Below, one piece after another: positions 26,615-38,890 of a stretch of DNA of 64,000 nucleotides; the stretch's first letter is position 1; every line of letters starts with the position of its first letter. Source of the stretch: Endothia cerciana (lineage: Eukaryota; Ascomycota; Sordariomycetes; Diaporthales; Cryphonectriaceae); the NCBI GenBank assembly GCA_026119935.1, contig JALRMH010000029.1:310001-374000 (forward strand). The letters are read 5' to 3'. The notes beneath the pieces were generated by a model that was given only the letters and a program-made list of their open reading frames with translations, made no database searches and was not told the DNA's origin. Made by a program: the position numbers and the translations under genes.

Positions 26615-27819
26615 CAAGGTGACGACGGCCCCCCGACCACACACCCCTGGACCAGGGTGGACAGATGAGGACCAGTAGGGGGAATCCCACCGGCTCGAGC
26701 ACGAGACCCGCGGCTGGCATCATCACGTCACAGGCCGCAGCTGTGCACGAAGCTCTTTGGGCCGGTGTTGGAAGCCCCCGGCGCAGGTCTGTACCACCGC
26801 ATAGACCCGCGTATACCCACTACCCTAGGAGCCCTATATGTTGTTATCTGGTATTGGGGGGTCATCCAGGACCATTCGCTCACGCGGTTCCTGGGACGCC
26901 GGTCGCACGGGTGCCGTATCTACGCCACACTGCTGGCCCGGAGTACGGTGGGAACAGCCTTATGCACCTGCTGCTCACTACGCAGCTGTGTCGGAAGGAT
27001 TTTTGGGGGGGTTGGGGGGTAGTAATATGTCCCCCCCCCCCCCGGATGCGTAAGGCTCGAGGCCAACACCGGGCTGAGTAAGAACTTATTTTGATGGTGG
27101 GACCAGGCCGGTGCGTTACGCAGGTCCTTCCGGGCAGCCAGCCATAGCCAACCAAACAGATGTTGGTCGCCGCCGGGGAAGGCGAGCTACCTTAGGTACT
27201 ATGGCATCCTAGGCCTTACCGCCGGGGCCCATCGAGGATAAACGAGCTGAACAGAAGGGGAAGAAAGCATGCCATCCGGGTGCCGATGTCCCCGGCGCTT
27301 TTGCATTCCCCCTCCCCGCCCCTCACCCAAATATCCCGGGACTGGGAGTGTCCAAAGGGGAACACTCAGCAGAAGACCCGCACCGGTACCTGAGGAATCA
27401 TGGGTGGAATCCTGGACGGCCCTTTTCTTTCCGGGCCAGCAGCCGGCTGACCATCTGGGTCACATCACGCAGGGGTCCTTCTGCAAGGGATAAGCTTACT
27501 GCTACCGCGGCCCTGCTCGAGCAAGTGAGTGCGAGTTTCCTCGGACGCACAGCGATGATTTTGCGAGCGCCCCAATCGGGGAATGCCGCTGACCCCATCT
27601 CGCCGCGCGGTCGAGGAGGACGAGCCGGGGAAGAAGCACGCCGAGGTCAGCAGCTCACGGCGGTCCAAGTCAGAAAGATTCCACGTCGGGGGGCCGGGGG
27701 GGGGGGGGGGAGGCGCACCCGACTGCGCATGGTGACCTCACAACCGACGCATCATGTCGCCGGGAAGACCTCCCAGCTTGTCGGGCGTGACCCCGACCCC
27801 GCTGAAGTCGAAAGGCGGT

Positions 27820-27882
27820 GGGGGAGAGAGGGAGAGAGGGAGGGAGGGAGAGAGGGAGGGAGGGAGGGAGAGAGGGGGAGAG
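27820..27882. repeat. (GGGA/GA)n purine tract
   Basis: About 60 bases of almost pure purine on the plus strand, built from GGGA and GA units. Confidence 0.85.
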
Positions 27883-28799
27883 GCTGAGATGGGGTGTCCA
27901 CCTTCTGACTGGGTTGATCTTCATTCAGGGCGTGCTGTGCTGCAACACACGTCGAGCGTCAGGATCAGGTTGAGGATCAGGTTGTTGTTTCCTCGAGGCT
28001 TGGCACCGCGGAAGTGGTTGGGCGGGAGAGATTTAAGCTCGCCGATTAAGCTCATAAGGTTCCAGCGCTGATCGGGTGGTGCAAACGCGCCAGGGATGCA
28101 AGTCAACCTTCTTTTGGTCGACGGGGTTGCATGTCCCAAGTCCCGTGTTACATCGAGGGTCTCTTTTTCATCCTTTTTCTCTCTCGACTCACCCCCCCTT
28201 CCCCCTTTCCCCGGGGATCCTTCCCCTTCCTCGTCAGCTGCTGTGGGCGTTCTCAGGCTGTCTAGACAGACTCTCGTGCCTCGCTGGCTTGATCCACTCC
28301 AGGTGATGGGGCGCTTAGGCTTGCCTAGCCAGGGTAGGCTGACTGTACATGAGCAGGCCACACACGGCTGGTCCAGTGGGAGAAACCGCTGTTTGTCAGT
28401 GACCATCCTCACTGTTGGCGACTTACCAGCGCCTGGTCACGATGGGTCGGCTCAAGGCGCCGAATATCATATCCTCTCGGTCGTTGGTATGTGGAACGCA
28501 CCAGAGAGAAGACCTTCCCGGGTCCAGGAAGAGGAATCTCGGCCAGTGACCAACCCTGTATCCTCCACCCCCCGGAGAAAGTCCGTCATGATCCCCTAAA
28601 GGCCTCCAGATATCTTGCCAAAAACATGTAAAGGGCGCGTCATCACGAAACCCGGTCTGGTATCGGTCACGCAACTATCTGTGAGTGAGCCGCCGCGGGG
28701 TAACTCTACGCGGTGATCGACACGGGCAGTGTTCTGGTTTGGACTAGAATCAGGAGGCGCTGACACAAAAGGGGGCAACTGAATAAGCTTATATTGGCC

Positions 28800-28803
<4 letters not shown>

Positions 28804-28830
<27 letters not shown>
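28804..28830. repeat. (GT)n microsatellite
   Basis: Uninterrupted GT dinucleotides, about 13 copies; a sequence type able to form Z-DNA. Confidence 0.9.
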
Positions 28831-28834
<4 letters not shown>

Positions 28835-29264
28835 TCTAGTGAGGCTCAGCCAGGGACAGGTGAGGATCATGCGCCTTGCGCTACTTCACCTGTATCGCTC
28901 TGTCCTGCGACAAGTGACCTCACGCAGATTACGGCCACCGCCCTGCATTAACCTAATCCGTACGACGGTGTAGGCTCAGGGAGATGAGCTGGGCGTTGTG
29001 TGATGCTGTACGACGACACTCAGCGGGGCGTGGGGGTACGAGCACAGCTTAGACCCCACGGCACACACGACGCCGGCGGTGTCCGTGCCAGATCAAGCTC
29101 GGCCGCCACCTTGCCCAGCGCAACTGCACCACGGCAGCACAGCACCACAGCGCGCACACACTACACACAGCCTCCGTCCAGAAGGGCCGTAATGTCGATG
29201 CCCGAACGGGAGTGACGCTAGAGCACGGGTCACCTTGCCCCTTGGGACAAAATGCAGCCGCAGG

Positions 29265-29309
29265 CCTCTCCCTCTCTCTCTCTCTCTCGCTCTCTCCCCC
29301 TCTCTCTCG

Positions 29310-29347
<38 letters not shown>
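29265..29347. repeat. Long (CT)n microsatellite
   Basis: About 80 bases of CT repeats with G or C interruptions. It produces Ser/Leu-rich and Arg/Glu-rich open frames that are not genes. Confidence 0.9.
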
Positions 29348-30268
29348 GGGGGACCTATCACACGCTCGTACCGAGGGCAAGAGAAAGGAAAGAGAAGGGC
29401 CGTTGTACGACCCCTCGTGGTCCGGTCGGTGCCTCTCGGACGGACGACGGGCGACTCGAGCCCACCGTACGCGGTAAAACGCAGTATGTGGCCGTATCGA
29501 GGGGGAGGGTGGGTGGCTGTCATACGGGGAATATCACGCAACTCCTGGGCGTCGTCTTTGGGGGCCCCCTTCCCCTGGGGGGTGAGATATTTCCAGAGGC
29601 CCAACGCCCAGCCTTCGGAAATAAGCCATCTCACCAAAAGATGCCAAACGCCACATCCCTGGAGGCGAGGTCAGGGCCCCCGGGGGGGGGAGGGAGAGCT
29701 TACGAGTTCCCTCATCAGACGGACCCACATGAGAAGGGATGTGGGATCTAGAAGGCGGCCTATCACCAATGGGACGACGATCAATTCCGGGTCTGAGAAA
29801 GACGCTTGATTTTAAACATGATCGCCCAGCCCTGGCCTAGGGATAGCGAAACCGCATGTCATTCCGCATCGGGTATTCCTGTCCTCTGGGAATTACTACG
29901 GGCACGCGGTGGGTCTCGCTCGATACCATGGGGCTGTTCCGGCGGGTTCAGGCCGGGCTTCCTTCGGTTGGGCGTCGTTGTCATCCTCACTTAGGGGACG
30001 GCATATCCGCCGCAAATGACAGGCTGGTAGTCACCGTCCAGATAATGGCCTGTGCCGACGAGTAACTCGTGTGGCAGCGATCAAGCCCTGAGGGTGGCCC
30101 CAGGACGCACGTTGCCCACTCCAGACCCCCTGGCGGCCACACAGTGCCAGAGTCCTCGAGGGACGGTCGGCCGCCAGCAGCAATCACCGTCGTGGGGACG
30201 TTCCCCTCGACGAGCAGCACATCTCCATCTCGTCCTCGTCCCCGGGAGATTTTTATTTTATTTTTTTA

Positions 30269-30305
30269 TTTTTAGTTTTTAGTTTTTAGTTTTTAGTTTT
30301 TTCTT
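30269..30305. repeat. (TTTTTAG)4 tandem repeat
   Basis: Four copies of a TTTTTAG heptamer after an A/T-rich stretch, ending in TTC triplets. It is not the fungal telomere unit TTAGGG. Confidence 0.8.
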
Positions 30306-30430
30306 CTTCTTTGCGATCATCAAACCCAAATGCCGTCACAGGTCCACCAGAACGTTGACGGGTGGAACGTGTCAGGTCGCATGTTTCGAACGCAGAGCGG
30401 GAAAATTTTACATGTACCCCTCAAGGCTCG

Positions 30431-30483
30431 ACTACTACTTTTACTACTACCACCACCACCACCACCACTAGTAGTAGTAGTAG

Positions 30484-30525
<42 letters not shown>
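30431..30525. repeat. Compound triplet repeat with inverted (TAG)/(TAC) arms
   Basis: Order: CTA triplets, CCA triplets, then (TAG)n at about 30468-30483 followed directly by (TAC)n at 30484-30525. The last two blocks are reverse complements, so a perfect hairpin of about 16 bp per arm can form. Confidence 0.85.
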
Positions 30526-30591
30526 GTGAGCTGTCGCTGTCATGGGACACGACAGGGACCGCGGGCGTGTCGTATCTCGCCTAACATACTC

Positions 30592-30602
30592 CTACATAGT
30601 AC
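30592..30602 (-). repeat. Copy of dispersed 11-mer GTACTATGTAG
   Basis: Exact minus-strand copy; a one-mismatch copy follows at 30818-30828. Confidence 0.5.
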
Positions 30603-33180
30603 ATACTATGGTAGTAGCAGTCGTTGCAAGGATACGTCAGAGCGGTGGATATATCGAGTTGAAAGATCAGTACTATATATTTCGTACTGGATGCCCGCCC
30701 GCTATAGACCCCGCCGGCCTGCATTATCTGAACGGACGGGAGTCCAGCTCGGCTCGATACCCAGCTGCAATCATCTCCCGTGCGACCGCTTGTTAGCTGA
30801 TCGGGGTCATACAGTACCTACATAGTAGCTCAACGACTGCCTATCGGGTCCATCTGCGTGCGAGAGGGATGACGGCCTTGGGGCAACTTACGTGCGCTGT
30901 CGCGCATGCTCGTGACCCTCCCTCTTGTGGGGCAGGCTGCGTCCAGGCGACCCGGTGACTGGGGGCCGGACAGCTGTCAGGTTATGACAGATCAGCACCA
31001 GGTGCAAAATACCTGAGCCCTCTGCCTACCTGTGAGAAGTGCCCAGATGGGACAAGGAGGCGCGCCTATCCCGGCGGGAGACGAGGCGACACAGAGATCA
31101 CGGGGGGTACTCCCGGAGGCTCTCGGCGAATTGCTGCCAAGGCTGTGTCGCGGGGGTGTGTGGTCCCAGAGGTGCCAAAGTAATCGCAACAGAGAACCAA
31201 ACATACCATACCATACATAGCACGCGACCCTCAAGACGGTGTGGGTGGCGGAGAAGCACCTCGCACCGTCTCACCTGCATAGCTGCCCACGAAACAACCA
31301 ACACCTTGCTGCACGCTGGACCCTGTCCCCTGTCTTACGGCCCCAAGGGTTGCACCCGCCTGTCTTGTCTGCCTGTCTGCCTGTCTGCCTACCTATCTGT
31401 CAGACCAACAGACCAACAGGTGCCAAAGTCTGATTCCTCACCACCCAAGTCATATAAGCAGCGGGTCAGGCGCTTTGTACCCGGTAGAGCCGAACTCGAT
31501 ACCGAGAGACAGGAAACAACATCGACAGGGAAAGAGGCTCCCTGCATAGACGAGATCGATCTCTGGTACCGAGCGAGGCGAGACGGGGGGGCGGACGGGG
31601 GGGCGGACGGGAAGCGGCGGGGGCGTCTGGTAGCAATCTCACAGCATCTCACCTGTGTATATATCCCCATCTCGTCGACTTCGTGATGGTGGCGACGCCG
31701 GATAGTCACCTGCGTTCTGGTAAATCTGCCGCGTTCGCGCTGTGTAATCCGAGGGGGGGGGGGGATTTTATCTGGGGGGCTCTGTTCATTTTAATCTTGG
31801 GGGGGGGGGGGGGCAGTTGCATCCCATCGGGGTCTGGGAACCCATCCGCTGTTCCCTGGAGAGTGAAGTGCTGTCCGGAGAAAAGTATATCCTGTCAGGT
31901 TGAACCTTTTTGGAAAACAATGTGCAGGCAACAGACCTTCGGCCTGTGGCCGAGGGGGGCTGTCATGATATGCGTGAACAGGCCAGGCATGGAAAAGAAG
32001 GTTATCTGTTAGTCGGTCTTGGCAGCGGCTCGCCTATAGGTTCAGCCTGTGCTGGAGGATGCCGCTAAGGAATAAGGTTAGATGATGCACAGCCTCAGCA
32101 ACCTGGTACGGAGCCTTTTTTTTTTTTTTTTTTTCCTCTTTTCTTCTTTCTTTCTTTCTCGTAGAGACAGCAATCTCGATCCAGAACAGGAAGACAAAGA
32201 AAAGGGCACGCGTGATGCAAGTACCCAGGCGTGCTAGTAGGCCCGACCTTGTACAGCATTGGCACTTGCTTGGCCTGCCTGGCCTCCTTGGCGTCTTTAC
32301 AGCACCCAACGCGCAGACTAGTACAAGGAGGTTGACGACCAGGGAGTACTTATTGTATGTATGGGCTAGGGGGGGCGTTCTGGCCAGGCCGCCCAGAAGC
32401 CTGACCAGGACTTAGTACTTCCCCATTCCTCACCAGAAGGACCACAACCAAGATTAACCCGTCTTGGCCGGCTGTCTCTGAAGAGGAGGCTGGCTATCCT
32501 CATCTCTGCTTAATCCGTCTCGACCGCTAGCACTGATGATGACGCGGTCCGCCCGTGGACGCATCATTGCAATCTCTGGCACCGGCCCAGCCCCGTGCTT
32601 GGCAGGCTGAGGCGCCGAGGGCTTGAGATCCGAGCCGACATAGCCGACAGAGCGCGGCATAACGGCATCCTAAAGCAGAGACACAACGTTCTGACGGGTC
32701 GACAAAGCGTAGGGCAGAGGAGAGAGGCGTCCGCTCCCGCGCCTGCATAGACAGGGCCCCGAGGCACTGCCGAGCCGCAGTGGCCAACATCATCGCATCA
32801 CATCCCCCCCCCCCCCCAAAGCCTGGAGAACCCTGAGGCCTACCAGGTCAGCCACGGCCTTGGTACCGGCCGGCCAGAGGACATAATAAGGCTTTTCTCT
32901 CGGCAGAGGGGGTTGGGAGGGTTTCGGAGGTTCGGGCCAAGCTCTCTGGGCGGCCGAGTCAGGCCCCCTGCCGTTCTGCCATACATAGATAGTACCTACT
33001 ACCTACCTCCCTGGCCTGCACACGTGCAACATTCGTCAGATTTTCTTGATGCAGCCTTACCACCCGGATCCACGTCTACTGCTAAATAAGGCTTGACGCC
33101 GGCACTCAGGCAGGGTTCAAGGGTCGCAGGCGGCCCGGCCGTCGATCCATCTCAGACAGACAAAGTCTTGTAAATGCACC

Positions 33181-33223
<43 letters not shown>
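33181..33223. repeat. (GAC)n trinucleotide repeat
   Basis: About 14 uninterrupted copies of the triplet in noncoding DNA. It would read as poly-Asp, but no gene encloses it. Confidence 0.9.
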
Positions 33224-33224
<1 letters not shown>

Positions 33225-33755
33225 AACGACGACAGCGCCCTCCACGACCCGCGCCCCAAACAGCCATCATCGCTCCCGGCCCAGATTCAAGGCACCGACC
33301 CGTCCCGAGGAGTTCTCGAGCCGGCGGGGATACGAACGACCAGCACGACTGGGGCCCAGGTGCATCAAGGACAGGGCCTCTCTGTCCAAGCCTCACGGGT
33401 CCGCGCAGCACGGGAGGCCCTGGGGACGCGCAACGAACACGCCGGCGAGGTCCAATTTTTGGAGCAAGGCCGAGAGAGGCGTGCGTCGTAGTAGCCCGTG
33501 TGGGCGTCGGTGGTATTGTCGCATTACCTCGGGCACCCGGGCCCGCGCAAGTCGATGCGACGTCGACATGGGGCCCGAGGAGGTCTTCTGAGTACTCGGC
33601 CTCATAAAATAAGCCCCGAGGAGCAGCACCCGGGAGGAGGAGGACGTGGTCCACGGTAATCTGGACATCGACAAGGTGAGTTCAACCTGGGATGGGGAAT
33701 AAGTCTTGTGCCGTTCTCTATATGCCCGGCCGCGAGAGTGGCGACGGCGGGGTCA

Positions 33756-33757
<2 letters not shown>

Positions 33758-33801
<44 letters not shown>
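33758..33801. repeat. (TC)22 microsatellite
   Basis: Uninterrupted TC repeat about 3.4 kb upstream of the WOPR gene. Confidence 0.9.
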
Positions 33802-33806
<5 letters not shown>

Positions 33807-36800
33807 GAGGTCATCCCGCCCACATTCCGGACGTTTTCGTCAGCGCAACGCCAACGTTTCTCAGCACAAGATTCACCAGCCTCACCCGCCCTCGCCACCA
33901 TCCTTGGTACCAACGCGCTCACCCCCCCCCTCCCCCACCCTTTCTTTCTTATTTATCTTCTTTTCTATTTTTCTCCCTTGGCTTCTTTCTCGAGAGGGGA
34001 GACGAAACAAAACAATCATCCTCGCCTTGGTCAGCAGCTCCAGCATCATCATCAGAGGCTTAATTTTGGTATCCTTGATACCACCAGGGCGACCCGCAGT
34101 GACTCAGGCTGTTGGGGGGAGGCTATCCTCCCATTGCAGCCCACGTATTCTTATTTATCATCCTTATTTATGAACCATTTATCCACCCAGACCCCACTAG
34201 CCTCACACCCTCAGCCTTAGAGCCCAGCTGAACGGGCCATCCCTACGGCCCCGTCAGACCGCCAAAAGATCCCGGCTGTCTCCCAGAGTCCTTCTGGGCA
34301 CCACACCTTGAGGTTTAGACACTTTTGAGGCTCTCCTTGCGGGTGCAAGACTCGCGTGCCCAGGTCCTGGAACTGGGGCAGGGTCGGTTGGCTGGTTGAC
34401 TAGTCGAGTTATCAGTGCCTTAAGTTGCATAGTTACCTGCCCAGATTTTGCAGTCTCCCTTTGGCTTCATATTTATTGAACTCAACCCTTACTCCGGGTC
34501 CAGGCCTCGACCGTCTTCTTGTTTCTCCACCACCCAACCTAACCTCCCTCCTGGCCCTCCCACCCGCCCGCCCGCCCCCTCGCCTGCTCACATCGACAGC
34601 GAGACGTTGTCGACGACTGCCCTTTGGACGGTCCGCCCGACGGGAGCAGGTTTCGATCCCAACATCTTTCGGCGGATTCGAATCTACTCTACCTGAGAGT
34701 TGGGCCCGATTAGCCAGCCCAGTGGGGTGTATATCCCAAAATAGATAACCTTAAACTTCCGCGACAGCCTCACATCAGCTTTACGTCTCAACACACGTCA
34801 GCGGCCCCTTTCGGTCGTCGTCAGACTCTGCGAGGCCTTATCCGAACTCGGAACGCACAGCGGTACGTCAGTTGCTTGTTCTTGTCTGGTTTCTGCCGCG
34901 CGCGCGGTCCATACTATCTCGCGACGCGGCGGCATGCGTTCACCAACTGCATCCCATACCCTGCCATGCGTCTCACCACAGCCGCGTCTCATCACCACGG
35001 ACCTGCCCACACCTACCTACCCTTCATCCCGGGAAGCGCCGCCCTGCCGGGATAGTTATTGTTTCCCTAAAGCAGCCCGGGGTTTACTCTGATGGTGACC
35101 CGACCCGTTCTGGCTGAGGCGGCATCACACGGTGAGATCAGCATTCTGTGCCCACAGCCAGCACAACTCTGCCATAACTCCCAGCCTCGCACCCCACAGC
35201 ACACACGACAAGTGTCAGTCAGTCAGCTCACACATACGACCGTCGTCATCTTTCATGACCCTCCTGGCCCTGTCTCGCTCCTCAGCAACGCATGATGGCC
35301 CCGCCCCACACAGGGTCTGCCGACCACATCAAACCATAGAGACTGCTTCGCCTGCAGGGCCGCTGACCTCGGATACCGGCCACCTTTGGGTGGAATCAGT
35401 CTCATCTTTGGTGCCGCACCCCCTTTCCGCCGGCAACTGGAGGTCAACGCCTACACGCGTCCTCCCACCACCCGTATCCCGGGATTAAGAGGCCACCGAG
35501 CAATGGGGAGGGGGGGTCTATCACCTCATCACAATATCCACCCTTTACCCCTTCAGGAGTATCCCCGGCTGTTGCAAGGCTCACACAGGTATGGGGACAC
35601 GCACCACACATCCCTCGCCCGCCAAAAATGCAGTCTGCCGCCAGGACAGGGCAAGCCCTGAGCAGCCCGGCCCCGCGGCAGTCGCTCGCGGTGACGGCGC
35701 GTGGCAGCCCTGAATAACGAACGACACACACACAATCTTATCAACTCAGGAGCAGATCCTTTGACTCCTGATGCCCTTGCCCAGTCCTGTACGAATGCCG
35801 ATCTTCACCTGTCCCGGGCCCCCAGGCCCCGCAGGGGTGGTCAAGCAGTTGTACTTCGTACTTTGCACCTTGGAACCAACTTATTCAGCCAGTACGGAGA
35901 GACGTACCCACCCAGGCTGCGGTACACACAAAGACCCCCTGCGGCGCGGCTTTGGGCAGGGCTTGATGCGTAGGGCAGGGCAAGCAATGTACTTCTTCTG
36001 CGGAGGCGTCACCGTGGCTGCTCGGTGCACTGGGGCCCGCCAGGGGGGGGGGGGTTTGTGTGGCCTCTTCAAGGGGCCCGGTGCCCTCTTTCTCGCTTCT
36101 CTCCCTGCCCTCCCACGACTTGCCAGGCTAGCTCACGGCTAGTGCCGTGCATTGCGTGTCGTCCTCCCCAGGCTGTGGACAGGGCAATATGTGCTCTGTG
36201 GCGCATGTAGGGCGTGCAAGGATTTAATTTACACAGTACACATACATCGTGTGTTCTTTTGTGACCCCATCGCACTCTCCCTCTCCTTGCCTCTGCGCAC
36301 CCCCCCCCCCCAAAAAATTCAAGCATCGGCCCAAGGTTGTCCCTCCGTCCAGTCCCCTTTCGATACCCTGGTCACCTCAGATCGTCTCGAAGGCCTACCC
36401 ACCAGACCTCTCACACATATCCAAAATCTCCAACGTCGTTCGTGTTGGCGCCCTGTTGGCCTTCCTGAGACCTTTTTATGCACAGCACGTCGGCGCTGTT
36501 GGATCACCCTGCCCTTCTTTCTGCACTCTGTTTTAAGCTTCTGCTACCTGACGTCCCGGGTCTGACCAGGCAAGCGTCTCGTCTTTGGCCGTGTATGGAC
36601 CGTGGATGACAGCTACCTTATATATCCCACCCACCTCCCCCCCCCCCCGCCCCCGGGCACGTCTCTACACGAAAACCTGGTTGATCTGCGCAAGCTGACA
36701 GCGCCTCTCTCGTATCAAACAGAACATTTCCGGCTGCACTGACTTACGACGACGAGCAGAACGCCCGAGAGACCACGGTAGTCGAAACAACTTTCCACCT

Positions 36801-37247
36801 AGCATAGAGTCTATTTCCGCCCTCTGCCTCGGAAGATCGGAGGACTGGCCACTGGATCCGAGCCTGTTCATTACAGCCCCTGTCAGCCCTTAGGCCGATC
36901 ATCCGTGTTACTTCTTTCCCGGTGGGGCGATATCCCCAGCGCCGCGCAAGCCTTGGCTCCTCCTGAGTTGCAGGACCGGGGGTCTTGGGTGCCGCCGCAC
37001 AGCAACTATATTTCAAGCTTTCTTGTCTGGATGGTGGATCCACCCCTCTACCAGATCTGGGGTGCCATATACATAGCAAGATCCCTTGGGACGCTTCCTT
37101 TTTATTCTTTTTATTTAGGACTTCGAGCCGCCTGCCACATCGCTCAGTCCTGACGATCAAACAACCTTCTTCTCCTACCTTATTCTCTCCCCCCCCCCCT
37201 TTCCATCCCCCTCCTTATCACCACAGCCATCAACCACCACACAATCA

Positions 37248-38564
37248 ATGGCTGTGCGACAGAATAACATGATGGAGACCTACCACGGCATCGTGCGGAC
37301 ACCCGCAGACGCAATCAAACTGTTCGAGGCCTGCAGATTAGGCCTGCTGCCACGTGTGCAGCGCAGGTTATCCGAGAAGGAGCGCCAGTCGATCCGGTCT
37401 GGGTCAGTGTTCGTGTGGGACGAGAGGGAGGCCGGCATGAGGAGGTGGACGGACGGGAAGTCATGGAGCGCAAGCAGGGTCTCGGGCAGCTTCCTCACAT
37501 ACCGGGAGATGGAGGGCAAGCGGGGCGGTGGTTTCGGCACGTCAAGGAGGAGCGCCGGCAAGACGCCAGACTCGGGCCGCGGCAGTGACGATGCCTCCGA
37601 CGACGGCGAGCCCGACGGCTACCGGTACAAGGCGGACGGCCTGATGAAGCAGTCCTTCAGCATCACCACCTCGCAGGGCCAGCACCTCCACCTCATCTCA
37701 TACTACTCACGGCCACACCCGAACGAGCCCGAGCTGCCACAGCCCAGCACGGATCCCAGCCTGAGGCAGATCGTGCCGGTGAAGGGCATGTACCCGGAGT
37801 CCAGCATGAACGACCAGCCCGTGCCTGCGACGACGAGGACACCGATGGCCACATACACACACCCACCACCACCACCACCACACCCATACCACACACAGTA
37901 CGCGCAACAGCCGTACCCGGGCTGGCCGCCATCGCCGGTCGCGACACCACCATACAGCCACTACACAGTCACCGGCCACTACGGCCCAGCACCACTCCCC
38001 CATCCTCATGCGCACCCGCATGCGCCCTACCCACCGCACCCTCACTACATGGCTGGACCACCTCCCCCGCACCTATATGACCCGCGGCCGCCCCTGCCAC
38101 CGCCCGCGTCCGCACAGCCGCGCGTGACACCACCGATCCTACCGCCTTACAGCCACGCGCCACCAGCACACACATCGCCATACCTGGCACAGGTGCGCAT
38201 CAAGGAGGAATCACCACGAGCACAGCCCCTGCAGTTCTCGCCCGCAGCACCAGGCCCCGGGAGGAGCATGCCCGGCCCCCTGCCGCCGTCCCTGCCGCAC
38301 AGCTCGACCCCGCCCCCGAGGGCGCTGTCGCAGTCGCCACCGGCCTCCGGATCCGGCAACAAGGCCAGCCTGTCCGCACTACTGCACCCCACGCCCTCGG
38401 ACTCGGAGCCCAACAGCGCCGCGGCGGGAAGCAACAGCGCGACGAGCAGCCCCCGGGCCCCCGGCGGTGCCCCGGCTACGGCCTCACAGACGGGGCTGGC
38501 GGCGATGGGCTTTCACGAGGACGCGAGGGCATTGGACGTGTTGAACAAGAAGTTCTCGATCTGA
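37248..38564 (+). CDS. pac2: WOPR-family (Gti1/Pac2) transcription factor, Pac2-type
   Basis: WOPR proteins are fungal DNA-binding master regulators of morphology, sexual development and virulence. Pac2 of fission yeast acts in cAMP-independent control of mating. This is a single exon of 438 aa. WOPRa spans about 8-95 (TYHGIVRTPADAIKLFEACR, SGSVFVWDE, RRWTDGKSWSASRVSG) and WOPRb about 123-155 (YRYKADGLMKQSFSITTS, HLHLISYYSR), with a short variable linker. It lacks the RRPHDRER and PFPPGEKKRA segments that I recall from the Sge1/Ryp1/Wor1 branch, so I place it in the Pac2 branch. The C-terminal half is Pro/His/Ser-rich and disordered, with an IKEESP site fitting a SUMO consensus. The start at 37248 is the first ATG; ATGs at 37269 and 37272 would remove 7 or 8 residues. 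The gene sits alone in a 28 kb desert. Confidence 0.93.
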   Translation: MAVRQNNMMETYHGIVRTPADAIKLFEACRLGLLPRVQRRLSEKERQSIRSGSVFVWDEREAGMRRWTDGKSWSASRVSGSFLTYREMEGKRGGGFGTSRRSAGKTPDSGRGSDDASDDGEPDGYRYKADGLMKQSFSITTSQGQHLHLISYYSRPHPNEPELPQPSTDPSLRQIVPVKGMYPESSMNDQPVPATTRTPMATYTHPPPPPPHPYHTQYAQQPYPGWPPSPVATPPYSHYTVTGHYGPAPLPHPHAHPHAPYPPHPHYMAGPPPPHLYDPRPPLPPPASAQPRVTPPILPPYSHAPPAHTSPYLAQVRIKEESPRAQPLQFSPAAPGPGRSMPGPLPPSLPHSSTPPPRALSQSPPASGSGNKASLSALLHPTPSDSEPNSAAAGSNSATSSPRAPGGAPATASQTGLAAMGFHEDARALDVLNKKFSI

Positions 38565-38821
38565 GGGGAGGACACGGGGAGAGCGAGCGAGCGGAGGAGA
38601 TACCCAATTGGAGCTATCAGGCGCCGGGGGGGGGGGTGCCACTGATAGGTCTGGAAGCTTGAGCGGACCGGTTTGCATCTACACGGCGTCTTTGAGGGCA
38701 TTAGGAAACTCTTTTGTTGTGAGCTTCGCTATCACAGTGGGCTTTTTTCTGCATCATGTCATATACTAGGGAGGGCGCATACAGGTCTTGGGGGCGGCCC
38801 CCCCCCCCCCCGCGCGGCGGG

Positions 38822-38823
<2 letters not shown>

Positions 38824-38880
<57 letters not shown>
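38824..38880. repeat. 57-base G homopolymer
   Basis: Every base in this interval is G, preceded by C-rich and GC-rich sequence and followed four bases later by Ns. This probably reflects a sequencing or gap-filling artefact rather than biology. Confidence 0.9.
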
Positions 38881-38883
<3 letters not shown>

Positions 38884-38884
38884 C

Positions 38885-38890
38885 NNNNNN
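38885..38890. other. Assembly gap (6 N)
   Basis: Six undetermined bases. The 110 bases to the right are also abnormal, with long A, T, G and C homopolymers, and should not be trusted. Confidence 0.98.

Larger units (their letters stand above)
20651..37247. other. 16.6 kb gene-free region upstream of the WOPR gene
   Basis: No protein-coding gene is supported here. Open frames on both strands are short or low-complexity, and none joins into a recognisable domain. The left part (20.9-23.7 kb) is ordinary-composition DNA. From about 24 kb it becomes rich in microsatellites and in long G or C runs (26390-26402, 27031-27043, 27696-27710, 31753-31764, 31799-31813, 32804-32817). There is no AT-rich, RIP-like isochore and no recognisable transposase or reverse transcriptase. 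Three exact copies of the dispersed 11-mer lie here. The region may hold long-range control sequence or noncoding transcripts for the WOPR gene; that is inference. Confidence 0.6.

Noticed and set aside
30269..30305. TTTTTAG tandem repeat as an interstitial telomere
   Set aside because: The unit is not TTAGGG and only four copies are present.
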